64,000 nt of DNA from Lachnospiraceae bacterium (lineage in GTDB: Bacteria > Bacillota > Clostridia > Lachnospirales > Lachnospiraceae). This document shows, in pieces, positions 35,470-44,496 of the stretch (positions are counted from its first letter, which is position 1; each line of letters opens with the position of its first letter). The DNA lies in the NCBI GenBank assembly GCA_029338675.1, contig JAQYAV010000041.1, positions 46,183 through 110,182 on the forward strand. Direction: 5' to 3'. A program made the translations under genes and the position numbers. The notes under the pieces are model-generated. The model saw only the letters and a list, made by a program, of their open reading frames with translations. It had not been told where the DNA came from and searched no databases.

Positions 35470-36751
35470 TTAGTTCATCCTCCAATACTACTTTAATTGC
35501 CCAATTAGGAATCTTTTGTCGATTCTCATCTTCATTTAAGAAGGCAAAAATAACATCATAATCCGGCATATCCATAGGATACGTTCCATACCCATCTGTA
35601 AAATATATAAGTCCCTTTAGGTTCTCAAATTCGCCCTTTTTTCTTAGCTCCTCCACGTAAGAAAATACTGGTCTAAAATCTGTGGAACCAAAGCCTGTTA
35701 TTTTCCCATTTTCTATAAAATCATCAAAATCCTTCACATCACATATCTTGTAATCCGACCGAACCTCAGAATCACACTGAATAATGTGAACATTTATATG
35801 ATTAAAGAAATTCTCAGTGTTCTTAAGAATATGATAGGTTTTAGTAATAAAAGCCTTCACAATCTCGCCTCTACATGATGCAGACGTATCAATAGCAATA
35901 ACAAATTCCTTAATCTTATTAGTTTCTCTATATTCAAGAGGTTCAATAAGTGGCATGTTACCGTAGGTTGATAATCCATAAGTATAATATACATAATCAA
36001 ATTCTTCGTCATTTACAGTAACCTCTTCTCCAGAAACTGTAAATCTTTCAAGAATCTTTTTATAATCATATCTTTCTTTAACTGCCTCGTCTAAATTATT
36101 CTCTAAACTCTCCGACGACGTTTTATTCTTAGAAAAGGACTTTAAATCAGCCCTAATTCTTCTACTAATCTCTTCCCACTGCTTTTCACTGATTACATAT
36201 TCTTCTTTGCTACTCTTTTTTAGCAATTCATGATTATCAATAAAAAATGTTTGCTTAAGCTCTCTAAAATACTCCTTACTTGGTTCATGTAAAAGAAACT
36301 CCTTGTAAATATATTCCGCCGTAAGCTTAGGAACATTCTTATTAAGTCTTCTTATATGATCTTCAATCTCATTGTCCTTGCCAAGCTTAGCTTGTTCAAA
36401 GCCAAGCTCTAATATGGTATTTTCAACAGCAATATCTGCCGCCAAATTCCAATATTGTTCATTCTTCTTATCTATTCGATTATAATGTCTGAATACACAG
36501 TGTAGTAGCACATGAAGAAAAACCCTTACTGCCACATTAGGCTCCTCCAAATATAACTTAAGCAGCATATTAGGATCGTAGTAAAGAACCTCTCCGTCGC
36601 AGGCAAAATCTCCAATTTTCTTTTTAGGAACAAGCTTTAGCTTAGCAAGAGCCGCATCAAAGAATCTAAACTTCACAGTAATAGTATCCTTTGCAAGCCC
36701 CATAACCTTTGCTGCATATTCTTCTATCATTTCATTTTTTGCATTATTCAT
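35450..36751 (-). CDS. VWA / DUF2201-like putative metallopeptidase-fold protein
   Basis: 433 residues. N-terminal part (about 15-190) resembles DUF2201 peptidase-like proteins; the expected HExxH appears as HVLLH within FLHVLLHCVFRHYNR, so the catalytic glutamate is replaced by valine while the later His is kept. The C-terminal VWA domain (about 280-430) has an intact MIDAS: DTSASC, the Thr region GFGSTDFRP, and FTDGYG. First gene of the VWA-AAA+-LRR operon; a 25-bp palindrome lies upstream. Probably the metal-binding adaptor for the ATPase, in the cytosol. Confidence 0.88.
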   Translation of the reverse strand: MNNAKNEMIEEYAAKVMGLAKDTITVKFRFFDAALAKLKLVPKKKIGDFACDGEVLYYDPNMLLKLYLEEPNVAVRVFLHVLLHCVFRHYNRIDKKNEQYWNLAADIAVENTILELGFEQAKLGKDNEIEDHIRRLNKNVPKLTAEYIYKEFLLHEPSKEYFRELKQTFFIDNHELLKKSSKEEYVISEKQWEEISRRIRADLKSFSKNKTSSESLENNLDEAVKERYDYKKILERFTVSGEEVTVNDEEFDYVYYTYGLSTYGNMPLIEPLEYRETNKIKEFVIAIDTSASCRGEIVKAFITKTYHILKNTENFFNHINVHIIQCDSEVRSDYKICDVKDFDDFIENGKITGFGSTDFRPVFSYVEELRKKGEFENLKGLIYFTDGYGTYPMDMPDYDVIFAFLNEDENRQKIPNWAIKVVLEDELNEYFTS

Positions 36752-36870
36752 ACAATCAAAACTTCCTTATATAACATATAAATATAACATAAAAATGTAT
36801 TAGTTTCGTAAATTTATAAACTCTATCTAAACCATTTGTGTTGTTTATTTCAGTCGGATAAAACTCCCAA

Positions 36871-36895
36871 TTCTATAAATGGTAAATTTATAGAA
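36871..36895. promoter_or_regulatory. Palindrome upstream of the VWA operon
   Basis: TTCTATAAAT (36871-36880), GGTAA, ATTTATAGAA (36886-36895), a perfect inverted repeat. A related half-site GTAAATTTATAAAC lies at about 36815. Operator for an unknown regulator is inferred; alternatively it is a weak terminator of the HAD gene. Confidence 0.4.
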
Positions 36896-36945
36896 ACTTG
36901 TATTAGTGAAAATTCAGTATTCACCTGATACAAAAGCTAAAGCCT

Positions 36946-37611
36946 TTATATTTCTTCATTAAAATAATCTATTACCTTAAAGAAATCTTCTCTTATAGTA
37001 CAGGCAATATTCTTCATTTCATCATCAGGCTTTATAATATCTGGAACCATAATAGGTCTCATACCTGCCGCCTTTAATGCTCTCATACCATTGAAGGAAT
37101 CTTCTATTCCGTATGTTTTCTCTGGTATTGCTAAAAGCTTTTCACAGGCTGCCAAAAATATATCAGGGTTAGGCTTACTTCTTGACACCTGATCTCCGCC
37201 TACTATTATATCAAAATAATCAACTAGTCCTGCCTCCGTTAACTCTTTAATTACAGTAGCAGTCTTTGTTGAAGACGCAATAGACATCTTTACCTGATTT
37301 TCCTTCAAGAAAGAAAGCAATTCTTTTGCTCCTTTTTTTACTGGGATCCCTTTAGCAAATATTTTCTTAAATTCACTACTCATCTCTAAACTATACTCAT
37401 CATAGGGAAAATCTTCTCCATAATTTTTTAGAACAATTCGTCTTGTCTCATTAGAATTGGTTCCTATACAAGCTATGCAAACCTCTTCTATATTAGAAAT
37501 GTTATGCTTTTCTGCAACTACTTTCCAAGCATCTATACAGGCTCTTTCTGTATCAAATATTACGCCATCCATATCAAACACAATGGATTTAATGCCCTCC
37601 ACTCTCTTCAT
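36946..37611 (-). CDS. HAD-superfamily phosphatase (beta-phosphoglucomutase-like)
   Basis: 221 residues. Motif I VFDMDGVIFDTE (nucleophile Asp), motif II SIASSTK, Lys in RSKPNPDIF (motif III) and motif IV GIEDSFNG. A helical cap between motif I and II marks subfamily IA, the PGMB/YhcW-like group. Substrate is probably a sugar phosphate or similar. It begins 15 bp after the small DUF3006-like gene on the same strand. Confidence 0.88.
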   Translation of the reverse strand: MKRVEGIKSIVFDMDGVIFDTERACIDAWKVVAEKHNISNIEEVCIACIGTNSNETRRIVLKNYGEDFPYDEYSLEMSSEFKKIFAKGIPVKKGAKELLSFLKENQVKMSIASSTKTATVIKELTEAGLVDYFDIIVGGDQVSRSKPNPDIFLAACEKLLAIPEKTYGIEDSFNGMRALKAAGMRPIMVPDIIKPDDEMKNIACTIREDFFKVIDYFNEEI

Positions 37612-37626
37612 TTCTTGTCAACCTCT

Positions 37627-37812
37627 CTATGGCAGCATGGAATACTCAAGCATCTCATAACTAAGCATACTTTTCTCCTCAATTTCAGCTGGAAGAAGTG
37701 CTCTTGCCACGCACTTTTCATCCTGTCCAAACGAACCATCTGATTCCTGCTTACACAAATAAGCATAATCTCCATCCAATCTATTCACTACGTAAATAAC
37801 TTTATCAAACAT
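37627..37812 (-). CDS. Small DUF3006-like protein
   Basis: 61 residues. VIYVVNRLDGDYAYL at the start and ARALLPAEIEE later fit the DUF3006 pattern (hydrophobic strand, R-x-D/E-G-D-Y-A, then LP). No membrane helix or signal peptide; probably a small beta barrel. ATG with GCGAGGT upstream, between the HD-GYP gene and the HAD gene. Confidence 0.65.
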   Translation of the reverse strand: MFDKVIYVVNRLDGDYAYLCKQESDGSFGQDEKCVARALLPAEIEEKSMLSYEMLEYSMLP

Positions 37813-37876
37813 ACCAATACCTCGCTTCTAATATTCTTCCACTAATGGCTTGCCAAATTCATCTAATATAATTATT

Positions 37877-39511
37877 TTATTCCCGTACAGTTTCAATTTC
37901 TTTTATGTGTGCTAAAAAGACATCTACTAAATCTCCATCAAACTGTGTGAAACGACCTTCTTTTATGATATTGCAGGATTTTTCAACATCGAAGGCTTCT
38001 TTATAATGTCTTCTCGAACGTAATGCATCATAAACATCTGCAATTGCCATGATTCTGGCAGAAAGTGGTATTTCTTCACCCTTTAGACCCTTAGGATATC
38101 CCTTGCCATCCCATCTTTCATGATGGCTATACGCCATATCCTTGGCAATTTCCAAATATTCATCCTTTTCAAGATTGCTAAGTGCAAGCTTAATAATATT
38201 TGCACCTTCAGTTGGGTGTTTTTTAATTATCTCATATTCCTCAGGTGTAAGTTTACCTGGCTTTTGTAGCACCTGATCTGGAACAGATATTTTTCCAATG
38301 TCATGAAGAGCAGCTGCATCCATAACCATTTGCCCATACTCATCATTTATAATGCTCTTATATCGTTCCTCCTGCTGAAGTGCTTTTACTAAAACAGCAA
38401 CATAGTTACTTGTATTTTTTATGTGCATACCGGTAATTCCATCTCTAGCCTCTATCATTGTGGCAAAACTACTAATTACTGTTCTTTGCATGTAAACTAC
38501 CTGCTTTGTTTTTTCATTTACAGCATTCTCAAGTCGTTCTGTATAGTTATAGCTATCTGTTACATCTAACAGTAAATACATTTTGCATTTCTGTCCCTTA
38601 ATTGTCTCCACATAATCCTTTGAAAATTGGTAGGCATTTTCTCCAATAGCCTTGATTTTTTTGTCTTTGATTACTTCCTCGATATAATCAACAAATGCAA
38701 TATCGTCACAACCTAGCTTATGTTTTATATTCCTAGCCAAATTGTTCTCATACACTATATCATCATCATAATCTAGCAATACTATTCCGTCATTAAACTG
38801 ATTCATTGCATAGTCCTTTGCAGTAGCAACCATATCAAGCATACTATAATTTGACAAACAATAACTCATTAAAAATGTTGAAATGAGAAGTGACGGAAGT
38901 GTTGTATCGTATCCATTAGTTACTCTAAGTAAAAACAGTCCATATCCTGTACAGCATATCAAATCAACCAAAATAAGAACCGCTGAATTCTTCTTAATAT
39001 ACTTATTATTTGATGTTCTAAATCTTCTTATGGCAACAACAAAAATTGCCACAAAATATGCTACCATTAACAATGCGAATAATTTATAAACTATTCCATG
39101 ACCTAGCTTCAAATGCGGAAATAAGCCCTCATCTACAAATTCAATCTTATTGTAATATAATGTATTTTTTTCACAAAACAATACCAAACACGATATACCA
39201 GTATGGATCAATATCAAAATTGTCTTCATAATATTTGACATATTAACCTTGCAATATCCCATTACAAAAAACAGCATAGAAAATATAATTACTGGCTTTC
39301 CGACATATATTATTTTAACCGCCATAAGGGCCTGCTCCATACTCTTTGAAGTCATCTCAAACAAGTATCCAACAAAATTGATAATCATTCCCACCATGCA
39401 AAGAATCAATCTTAACTGCGCCCTTGAAGTTTCCTTCTTAACAACATAAACCAGTTCAAGCATAAGAGCAACAATGCCAATATATTGAATTGCAATACAT
39501 ACCTCATACAT
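37877..39511 (-). CDS. Membrane HD-GYP domain protein (c-di-GMP phosphodiesterase)
   Basis: 544 residues. Residues 1-225 form about seven membrane helices like the 7TM sensor of some histidine kinases. A short PAS-like segment and a coiled linker (TERLENAVNEKTKQVVYMQ) lead to the HD-GYP domain (about 345-544): HDIGKISVPDQVLQKPGKL with the metal-binding HD, YSHHERWDGKGYP, and ADVYDALRSRRHYK. Such proteins hydrolyse cyclic di-GMP in response to an input at the membrane. Second such enzyme type in the window besides the EAL protein. ATG follows AAAGGGGAT. Confidence 0.92.
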   Translation of the reverse strand: MYEVCIAIQYIGIVALMLELVYVVKKETSRAQLRLILCMVGMIINFVGYLFEMTSKSMEQALMAVKIIYVGKPVIIFSMLFFVMGYCKVNMSNIMKTILILIHTGISCLVLFCEKNTLYYNKIEFVDEGLFPHLKLGHGIVYKLFALLMVAYFVAIFVVAIRRFRTSNNKYIKKNSAVLILVDLICCTGYGLFLLRVTNGYDTTLPSLLISTFLMSYCLSNYSMLDMVATAKDYAMNQFNDGIVLLDYDDDIVYENNLARNIKHKLGCDDIAFVDYIEEVIKDKKIKAIGENAYQFSKDYVETIKGQKCKMYLLLDVTDSYNYTERLENAVNEKTKQVVYMQRTVISSFATMIEARDGITGMHIKNTSNYVAVLVKALQQEERYKSIINDEYGQMVMDAAALHDIGKISVPDQVLQKPGKLTPEEYEIIKKHPTEGANIIKLALSNLEKDEYLEIAKDMAYSHHERWDGKGYPKGLKGEEIPLSARIMAIADVYDALRSRRHYKEAFDVEKSCNIIKEGRFTQFDGDLVDVFLAHIKEIETVRE

Positions 39512-39603
39512 AATTATATCCCCTTTGCATAGCTCATAAAATAAGATGTGTTTGCTATTTATTACAAAATGATATTACCTGTTTCATTGTACCATAAAAA
39601 AAC

Positions 39604-39644
39604 AAAAAACTACAGTACCAATGTATGCGGCACTGTAGTTTTTT
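39604..39644 (-). terminator. Terminator of putP
   Basis: 13-bp stem AAAAAACTACAGT / ACTGTAGTTTTTT with a 15-nt loop; T-rich tails on both strands. Confidence 0.85.
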
Positions 39645-39700
39645 GTGTTATATATACTGTATTATAATTTTGTATTATTAATTTATATGGCTCTTAAAAA

Positions 39701-41221
39701 TTAATCATTTACAGCTTCGAATTCTTTAACTATGCTTTCATCTGGTGCCTTAGTAATAAGACTTACAACAATAATTAACACTAATGACACAATGAAGGCT
39801 GGTAATAATTCATAGATGTCCCATGCACCACCTAATGGACGTACCTTGTATTTCCAAGCAAATACTGTAATACCTCCTGCAATCATACCAGAAAGTGCTC
39901 CTGCCAAATTACATCTCTTCCAGAATAAGGCACAAAGTACAACTGCGCCGAAGGCGCCACCAAATCCTGCCCAAGCAAATGATACAATCTTGAATACACT
40001 TGCATTAGGGTCTCTTGCAAGGAATACACTTATTATTGCTACAGAAATAACAGTAAGTCTTGCAGCGATAAGTCCTGCCTTCTCGCTCATCTTTATCTTG
40101 AAACCATTCTGAAGTATATCCTGTGAAAAGCTTGAAGCAGCGCTAAGCATCTGGCTATCTGCTGTTGACATTGTTGCAGCTAATTTACCTGCCATAATAA
40201 TTCCTGCAACTAAAGCTGCTATTACACCATTTTCACTAATTTTCTGTGAAATTGCGATAATAACTGTTTCAGGGTCGTTTAACATTGACATGAAACCATT
40301 GTTGCAAAGTGCAAGTCCAATTGTTCCAATAAATAATGCAATACCCATTGAAATTGTTACCCAAACAATAGCTATTCTACGGGAAGTAACAAGCTTCTTC
40401 TCATCTTCGATAGACATAAATCTTACTAATACATGAGGTACACCAAAATATCCAAGTCCCCAGGCCATTGTAGATATTATTGTAAGTAATCCGTAAGGCT
40501 TTGCTACATTACTTGCAGCATCAAATGTATTATTCATTGAAAAATAACCTGGTAAATCCTTAGCATTATCAATAACAGCGCTAAATCCACCTGCATTGCT
40601 AATACCGTAAACAACTATAACAACTAATGCAAGTGTCATTACAAAACTCTGAATAAGGTCTGTAATACATACAGCACCAAATCCACCCATAATTGTATAT
40701 CCAACGATAACTACAGCTGAAACCACCATAGCAACTGTATAATCTACATCAAACAACGCATTAAACAGCTTGCCACAAGCAGCAAAACCTGATGCAGTAT
40801 ATGGAATGAAAAATATAATAATAATTGCAGCTGCAGCCATACCAATTATATTTTTCTTATCATGGAATCTCTTTGCAAAGAAATCTGGAATTGTAATAGC
40901 ATCAATTTTGTGTGAATATCTTCTTAATCTTCTTGATACTAATAACCAGTTAAGATATGTTCCTATTGCTAAACCAATTGCTGTCCAAGCTGCGTCGCAA
41001 ACACCACTTAAAAATGCTACTCCTGGTAATCCCATCAAAAGCCAGCTTGACATATCACTTGCTTCTGCACTCATAGCAACAACCAACGGTCCCATCTTAC
41101 GACCACCAAGATAGAAATCTTCTGAACTACTGTTGTTCTTGCTCTTTGCAAATCCTATAATAAGCATTCCCAAAAGATATATTGCAATTGCAACAATAAT
41201 CAAAATACTAGATGTACTCAT
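39701..41221 (-). CDS. putP: Sodium/proline symporter
   Basis: 506 residues, 13 membrane helices, full SSS family length. DFYLGGRKMGPLVVAMSAEASDMSSWLLMG near the N-terminus, AYS-type hinge AWTAIGLAIGTYLNW, RFHDKKN after helix 3, and GGFGAVCITDLIQS are PutP signatures. Imports proline with Na+. ATG follows GGGAGGATT. Flanked by its terminator and, upstream, by a gap with about 21-bp repeats. Confidence 0.93.
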   Translation of the reverse strand: MSTSSILIIVAIAIYLLGMLIIGFAKSKNNSSSEDFYLGGRKMGPLVVAMSAEASDMSSWLLMGLPGVAFLSGVCDAAWTAIGLAIGTYLNWLLVSRRLRRYSHKIDAITIPDFFAKRFHDKKNIIGMAAAAIIIIFFIPYTASGFAACGKLFNALFDVDYTVAMVVSAVVIVGYTIMGGFGAVCITDLIQSFVMTLALVVIVVYGISNAGGFSAVIDNAKDLPGYFSMNNTFDAASNVAKPYGLLTIISTMAWGLGYFGVPHVLVRFMSIEDEKKLVTSRRIAIVWVTISMGIALFIGTIGLALCNNGFMSMLNDPETVIIAISQKISENGVIAALVAGIIMAGKLAATMSTADSQMLSAASSFSQDILQNGFKIKMSEKAGLIAARLTVISVAIISVFLARDPNASVFKIVSFAWAGFGGAFGAVVLCALFWKRCNLAGALSGMIAGGITVFAWKYKVRPLGGAWDIYELLPAFIVSLVLIIVVSLITKAPDESIVKEFEAVND

Positions 41222-41339
41222 ATAAATCCTCCCTCTTTTATGCCTGACAACCTCCGTGAATAAATTGACACAGGCAAATATATATCCATAACAGACACAA
41301 TTAATTGTTAGGTTATCATATATACGCTATTCAGTCAAT

Positions 41340-41442
41340 AAAAAGCCCTAGTCCTGTGCGCAAAAAGCCCTAGCCCTATATGGAAAAAAACTAATCTTAT
41401 ACGAAACACCTAGTCTTATACGAAAAAAACCTAGTCTTATCT
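41340..41442. repeat. About 20-22-bp imperfect tandem repeat, five copies
   Basis: Each unit is an A-run then (C)CTAGTC(C/T)TAT with small changes; units start at 41340, 41362, 41384, 41404, 41423. It sits between divergently unlinked putP and ydcF regions. Confidence 0.75.
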
Positions 41443-41498
41443 ATAATATACTCTTGTTTTCGTAACAAAAGTCCTATTACGATAATACTAGGTTTTTT
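41424..41498 (-). terminator. Possible terminator after the YdcF gene using a repeat unit as one arm
   Basis: ACTAGGTTTTTT (41487-41498) pairs with AAAAAACCTAGT (41424-41435), the last repeat unit; on the minus strand the stem is followed by more T. The loop is long (51 nt). Confidence 0.4.
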
Positions 41499-41499
41499 A

Positions 41500-42276
41500 C
41501 TATATAATCCACTGATATAGCACACCATATATTTCTCTTAAAAAATACGCTGGCATAAATGGTTTTGCAGTCTGAGCACTTATGGCACTTGTTTCTATTC
41601 CATATTCTTTTCCTATTATGCTTGCTCTGTATTGATGAAAATCAGATGTAGCAACAGCCAGCTTCATTTCAAGACCTTTTTTCTCCATTAGTTTTTTGGA
41701 GTATTCAAAATTCTCCTGTGTAGATTTTGATTTATCTTCTACAATTATTCTCTCTTTGCTAATTCCATGCTCTATAAGGTAGTTTTCCATACAAGCCGCT
41801 TCGCTTATGTCCTCATCATCACCTTTACCACCTGATACTATTACATATGCGCCCTCATTTTCTTCAAGATAGTCAATAGCAACATCCATTCTAGTCTGTA
41901 ATATGGCACTTGGTCTAGTTCCGTATACTCTACATCCAAGAATTATGACAGTAGTATTGGTATCTGGCTTTTTATTTGCTGCAGAAATGATCAGATACGA
42001 CTCAACACCAACTAGAACTATACCTGAACAAACTCCCACAATACAAAACGAAAGAAAAGCCTTTCCAATTTTTTTTTTCCAAAGCTTCTTAACAAATGCG
42101 TTAATATAATCTAGAAATAATCCATAAACAACTATTATTATACCAAGTAATGTTCCAGTTGCAATGCCAATATTCATAGAACAATTAAGCCCTAATGGAA
42201 AAGAAAATATAAATATAAATAATACACCTATTATATAAAGCAAAATATTTAGTAGTCTAACTCTTATCTTCATCAT
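41500..42276 (-). CDS. YdcF/DUF218 family membrane protein
   Basis: 258 residues. Three to four membrane helices in the first ~100, then a DUF218 domain: TTVIILGCRVYGTRPSA, YVIVSGGKGDDEDISEA, KSTQENFEYSKKLM and VATSDFHQYRA. SanA/YdcF-type proteins have been linked to envelope functions, with unknown reaction. ATG (or the next codon, also ATG) after AAGGAGAGAC. Last gene of the feoAB-ior-ligase run. Confidence 0.88.
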   Translation of the reverse strand: MMKIRVRLLNILLYIIGVLFIFIFSFPLGLNCSMNIGIATGTLLGIIIVVYGLFLDYINAFVKKLWKKKIGKAFLSFCIVGVCSGIVLVGVESYLIISAANKKPDTNTTVIILGCRVYGTRPSAILQTRMDVAIDYLEENEGAYVIVSGGKGDDEDISEAACMENYLIEHGISKERIIVEDKSKSTQENFEYSKKLMEKKGLEMKLAVATSDFHQYRASIIGKEYGIETSAISAQTAKPFMPAYFLREIYGVLYQWII

Positions 42277-42322
42277 TGTCTCTCCTTTTCAGAACTATCA
42301 AAATTAGTAATTTCTTATTTTC

Positions 42323-42613
42323 CTATTTTGATAAAAGTACCATAATTAAAAATGCACCCGAAACAGCAGACATTAAATAAGAGCCAATCATTATTAAAAT
42401 AATAATCACCTCTGCCATAGATGCAACTATCCTCTGCCAAGCAATTGTTGAATTGCAGTATTTGTCAAATATACCGTTTTTACGAAGAAGCACAAATAAA
42501 ACAGTTGAAATAATTGCTGCAAATAGGCTACCTAACGCACCTAACACAACAATCAAAAATCCCAAAAATATTGGCACAGCAATTAATGCCAACAAAACAA
42601 AAAAACATCCCAT
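42323..42613 (-). CDS. Small three-helix membrane protein
   Basis: 96 residues from ATG 42611-42613 (MGCFFVLLAL), with GGAGGATTTTTTG upstream. Hydrophobic helices at about 3-30, 32-45 and 68-92, with a short basic loop RKNGIFDKY. No family recognised. It begins 43 bp after the aryl-CoA ligase stop and reads in the same direction. Confidence 0.65.
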   Translation of the reverse strand: MGCFFVLLALIAVPIFLGFLIVVLGALGSLFAAIISTVLFVLLRKNGIFDKYCNSTIAWQRIVASMAEVIIILIMIGSYLMSAVSGAFLIMVLLSK

Positions 42614-42656
42614 CAAAAAATCCTCCACATATAAATTAAATAATATTTCAAATGAT

Positions 42657-43898
42657 TTACAAATCTCTATGATCAATTACACGTTTTGCCTTCTTCTGAG
42701 TTCTTGGGAGAGTTCCAACAGGAACAACAGTAACCTTTGGTGTAATACTTATCTTAGACTTAAACATTTCTCTAATTATATTAGCAGTTGTCTCAAAGTT
42801 TACTCTACCTTCTGCCTCTGCAGTAAGAAGCATAACATCCTTATTCTTCTCCTCATCATGAGCAATATTAATCTGGTATTCACTTGAAACACCATCAACA
42901 TGCTGAAGTAATTCTTCAACCTGACTAGGGAACATATTTACTCCATGAACCTTGAACATATCATCACTTCTACCCTTGATTACATCCAAACGAGGATGCT
43001 TACAACCACAAGGACACTCACCTGGCACAATACGAGATATATCATGAGTTCTAAATCTAATTAAAGGTGCCCCCTCCTTAACAAGAGTAGTGATTACAAT
43101 TTCACCCTCCTCGCCATCAGGTACATTCTCACCAGTTTTTGAATCAATTATCTCAATATATACATAGTCATCCCAGTAGTGCATTGCTCTTTGACCTTTA
43201 CAGTTAATTCCTATACCCGGACCATAAATTTCAGTTAACCCATAAATGTCATACAAATCTATGTCAAGCTCCCTCTCAATGTAAGCACGCATTTTATCGC
43301 TCCATCTTTCAGAGCCAAATATACCCTTTTTAAGATGAATCTGATCTCTAATTCCACGTCTATTAATCTCTTCTGCCAACAAAAGAGCGTATGATGATGT
43401 TGCAGTTAATACAGTTGATTTTAAATCTATCATCATCTGAAGCTGCTTATCTGTATTACCAGGTCCCATAGGAACTGCCATAGCGCCAAGCTTTTCGCAT
43501 CCAGCCTGGAAGCCTATTCCAGCTGTCCATAAACCATATCCTGGTGTAATCTGAATTCTGTCATTCTTCGTTACTCCAGCTGTCTCATAGCATCTTGCAA
43601 ACATAATTGCCCAGTCGTCAACATCCTTTTTAGTATAAGGAATAATTACTGGACGTCCTGTTGTACCTGATGAAGAATGAATTCTAACAATCTCCTCATC
43701 TGGTGGAACCTGTATTCCAAGTGGATATGCATTTCTTAAATCATCCTTACTTGAAAATGGAATCTTCTCGAAATCCTCCTGGCTATTAACCCCTGTAACA
43801 CCAGCTTCTTTGAAAATCTTTCCATAGTAGCTGTCTGAAGCAAGTATCCTCTTAACCTGCTTATCAACCTGCTCTAATTGAACACTGTTTAATTTCAT
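42657..43898 (-). CDS. Phenylacetate-CoA ligase (aryl-CoA ligase)
   Basis: 413 residues from ATG 43896-43898 (MKLNSVQLEQ) after AAAGGAGAG. Adenylate-forming enzyme joining an aryl acid to CoA with ATP. Motifs: HSSSGTTGRPVIIPYTKKD (AMP loop), IYGLTEIYGPG, FRTHDISRIV and a C-terminal domain with KGRSDDMFKVHGVNMFPSQVE. It directly follows iorB, and indolepyruvate oxidoreductase makes arylacetyl-CoA from aryl pyruvates, so the ligase probably runs in reverse to make ATP or works on arylacetates from aromatic amino acid fermentation. Confidence 0.93.
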   Translation of the reverse strand: MKLNSVQLEQVDKQVKRILASDSYYGKIFKEAGVTGVNSQEDFEKIPFSSKDDLRNAYPLGIQVPPDEEIVRIHSSSGTTGRPVIIPYTKKDVDDWAIMFARCYETAGVTKNDRIQITPGYGLWTAGIGFQAGCEKLGAMAVPMGPGNTDKQLQMMIDLKSTVLTATSSYALLLAEEINRRGIRDQIHLKKGIFGSERWSDKMRAYIERELDIDLYDIYGLTEIYGPGIGINCKGQRAMHYWDDYVYIEIIDSKTGENVPDGEEGEIVITTLVKEGAPLIRFRTHDISRIVPGECPCGCKHPRLDVIKGRSDDMFKVHGVNMFPSQVEELLQHVDGVSSEYQINIAHDEEKNKDVMLLTAEAEGRVNFETTANIIREMFKSKISITPKVTVVPVGTLPRTQKKAKRVIDHRDL

Positions 43899-43899
43899 A

Positions 43900-44496
43900 C
43901 TACTCTCCTTTTTCCCTGTCCCCAATTTCGTAACCAGCCATAAATGCCTGCTTGTTTGTTTCTATAAATTTAGCTGGAACTCTAGCTTCGATTTCAGCCA
44001 TTACAACTTCCTTTGAAAGGCCTAATTTTTTAGTTCCAACAGCAACACCAAGAATCGCAACATTAAAATATCTAGATGAACCAAATGGCTCACATAACTT
44101 CTCTGCATCAACTACAATAGTATTGCATTTTTTCTTAAGAAATCCAATCATTTCTGTTCCATCATAGCCTGTTTCCTGTAAAGATTCAGTTGTTGGCTTA
44201 ACTGGAACACTATTAACAATTACTATTCCATCCTTGTTAAGATAATTTAAGTTTCTTACTGCCTCTGATGGTTCAAAAGCTAACATTACATCTGCTCCAC
44301 CATTAGGAATAAGAGGTGAAAATGCTCTGTCTCCTATTCTTACGTGGCTAGTTACCGAACCACCTCTTTGTGCCATTCCTATTGTTTCTGCTGAATGAAC
44401 AGTATCTCCTTGTTGCATAGCAGCTGATGCAATTAATTTTGAAGCTAAAACAGTACCCTGTCCGCCTACTCCACAGATTAAAATATCTTTATTCAT
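43900..44496 (-). CDS. iorB: Indolepyruvate oxidoreductase subunit beta
   Basis: 198 residues from ATG 44494-44496 (MNKDILICG), preceded by GGAGGTG. Gamma-type domain of 2-oxoacid:ferredoxin oxidoreductases: GVGGQGTVLASKLIA, SAETIGMAQRGGSVTSHVRIG and ILGVAVGTK. Works with IorA. Its start overlaps the iorA stop by 8 bp, and the ligase start overlaps or closely follows its stop, so the three are one translation unit. Confidence 0.95.
   Translation of the reverse strand: MNKDILICGVGGQGTVLASKLIASAAMQQGDTVHSAETIGMAQRGGSVTSHVRIGDRAFSPLIPNGGADVMLAFEPSEAVRNLNYLNKDGIVIVNSVPVKPTTESLQETGYDGTEMIGFLKKKCNTIVVDAEKLCEPFGSSRYFNVAILGVAVGTKKLGLSKEVVMAEIEARVPAKFIETNKQAFMAGYEIGDREKGE

Noticed and set aside
41816..42109. 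Plus-strand frame inside YdcF gene
   Set aside because: Antisense shadow, no ribosome binding site.
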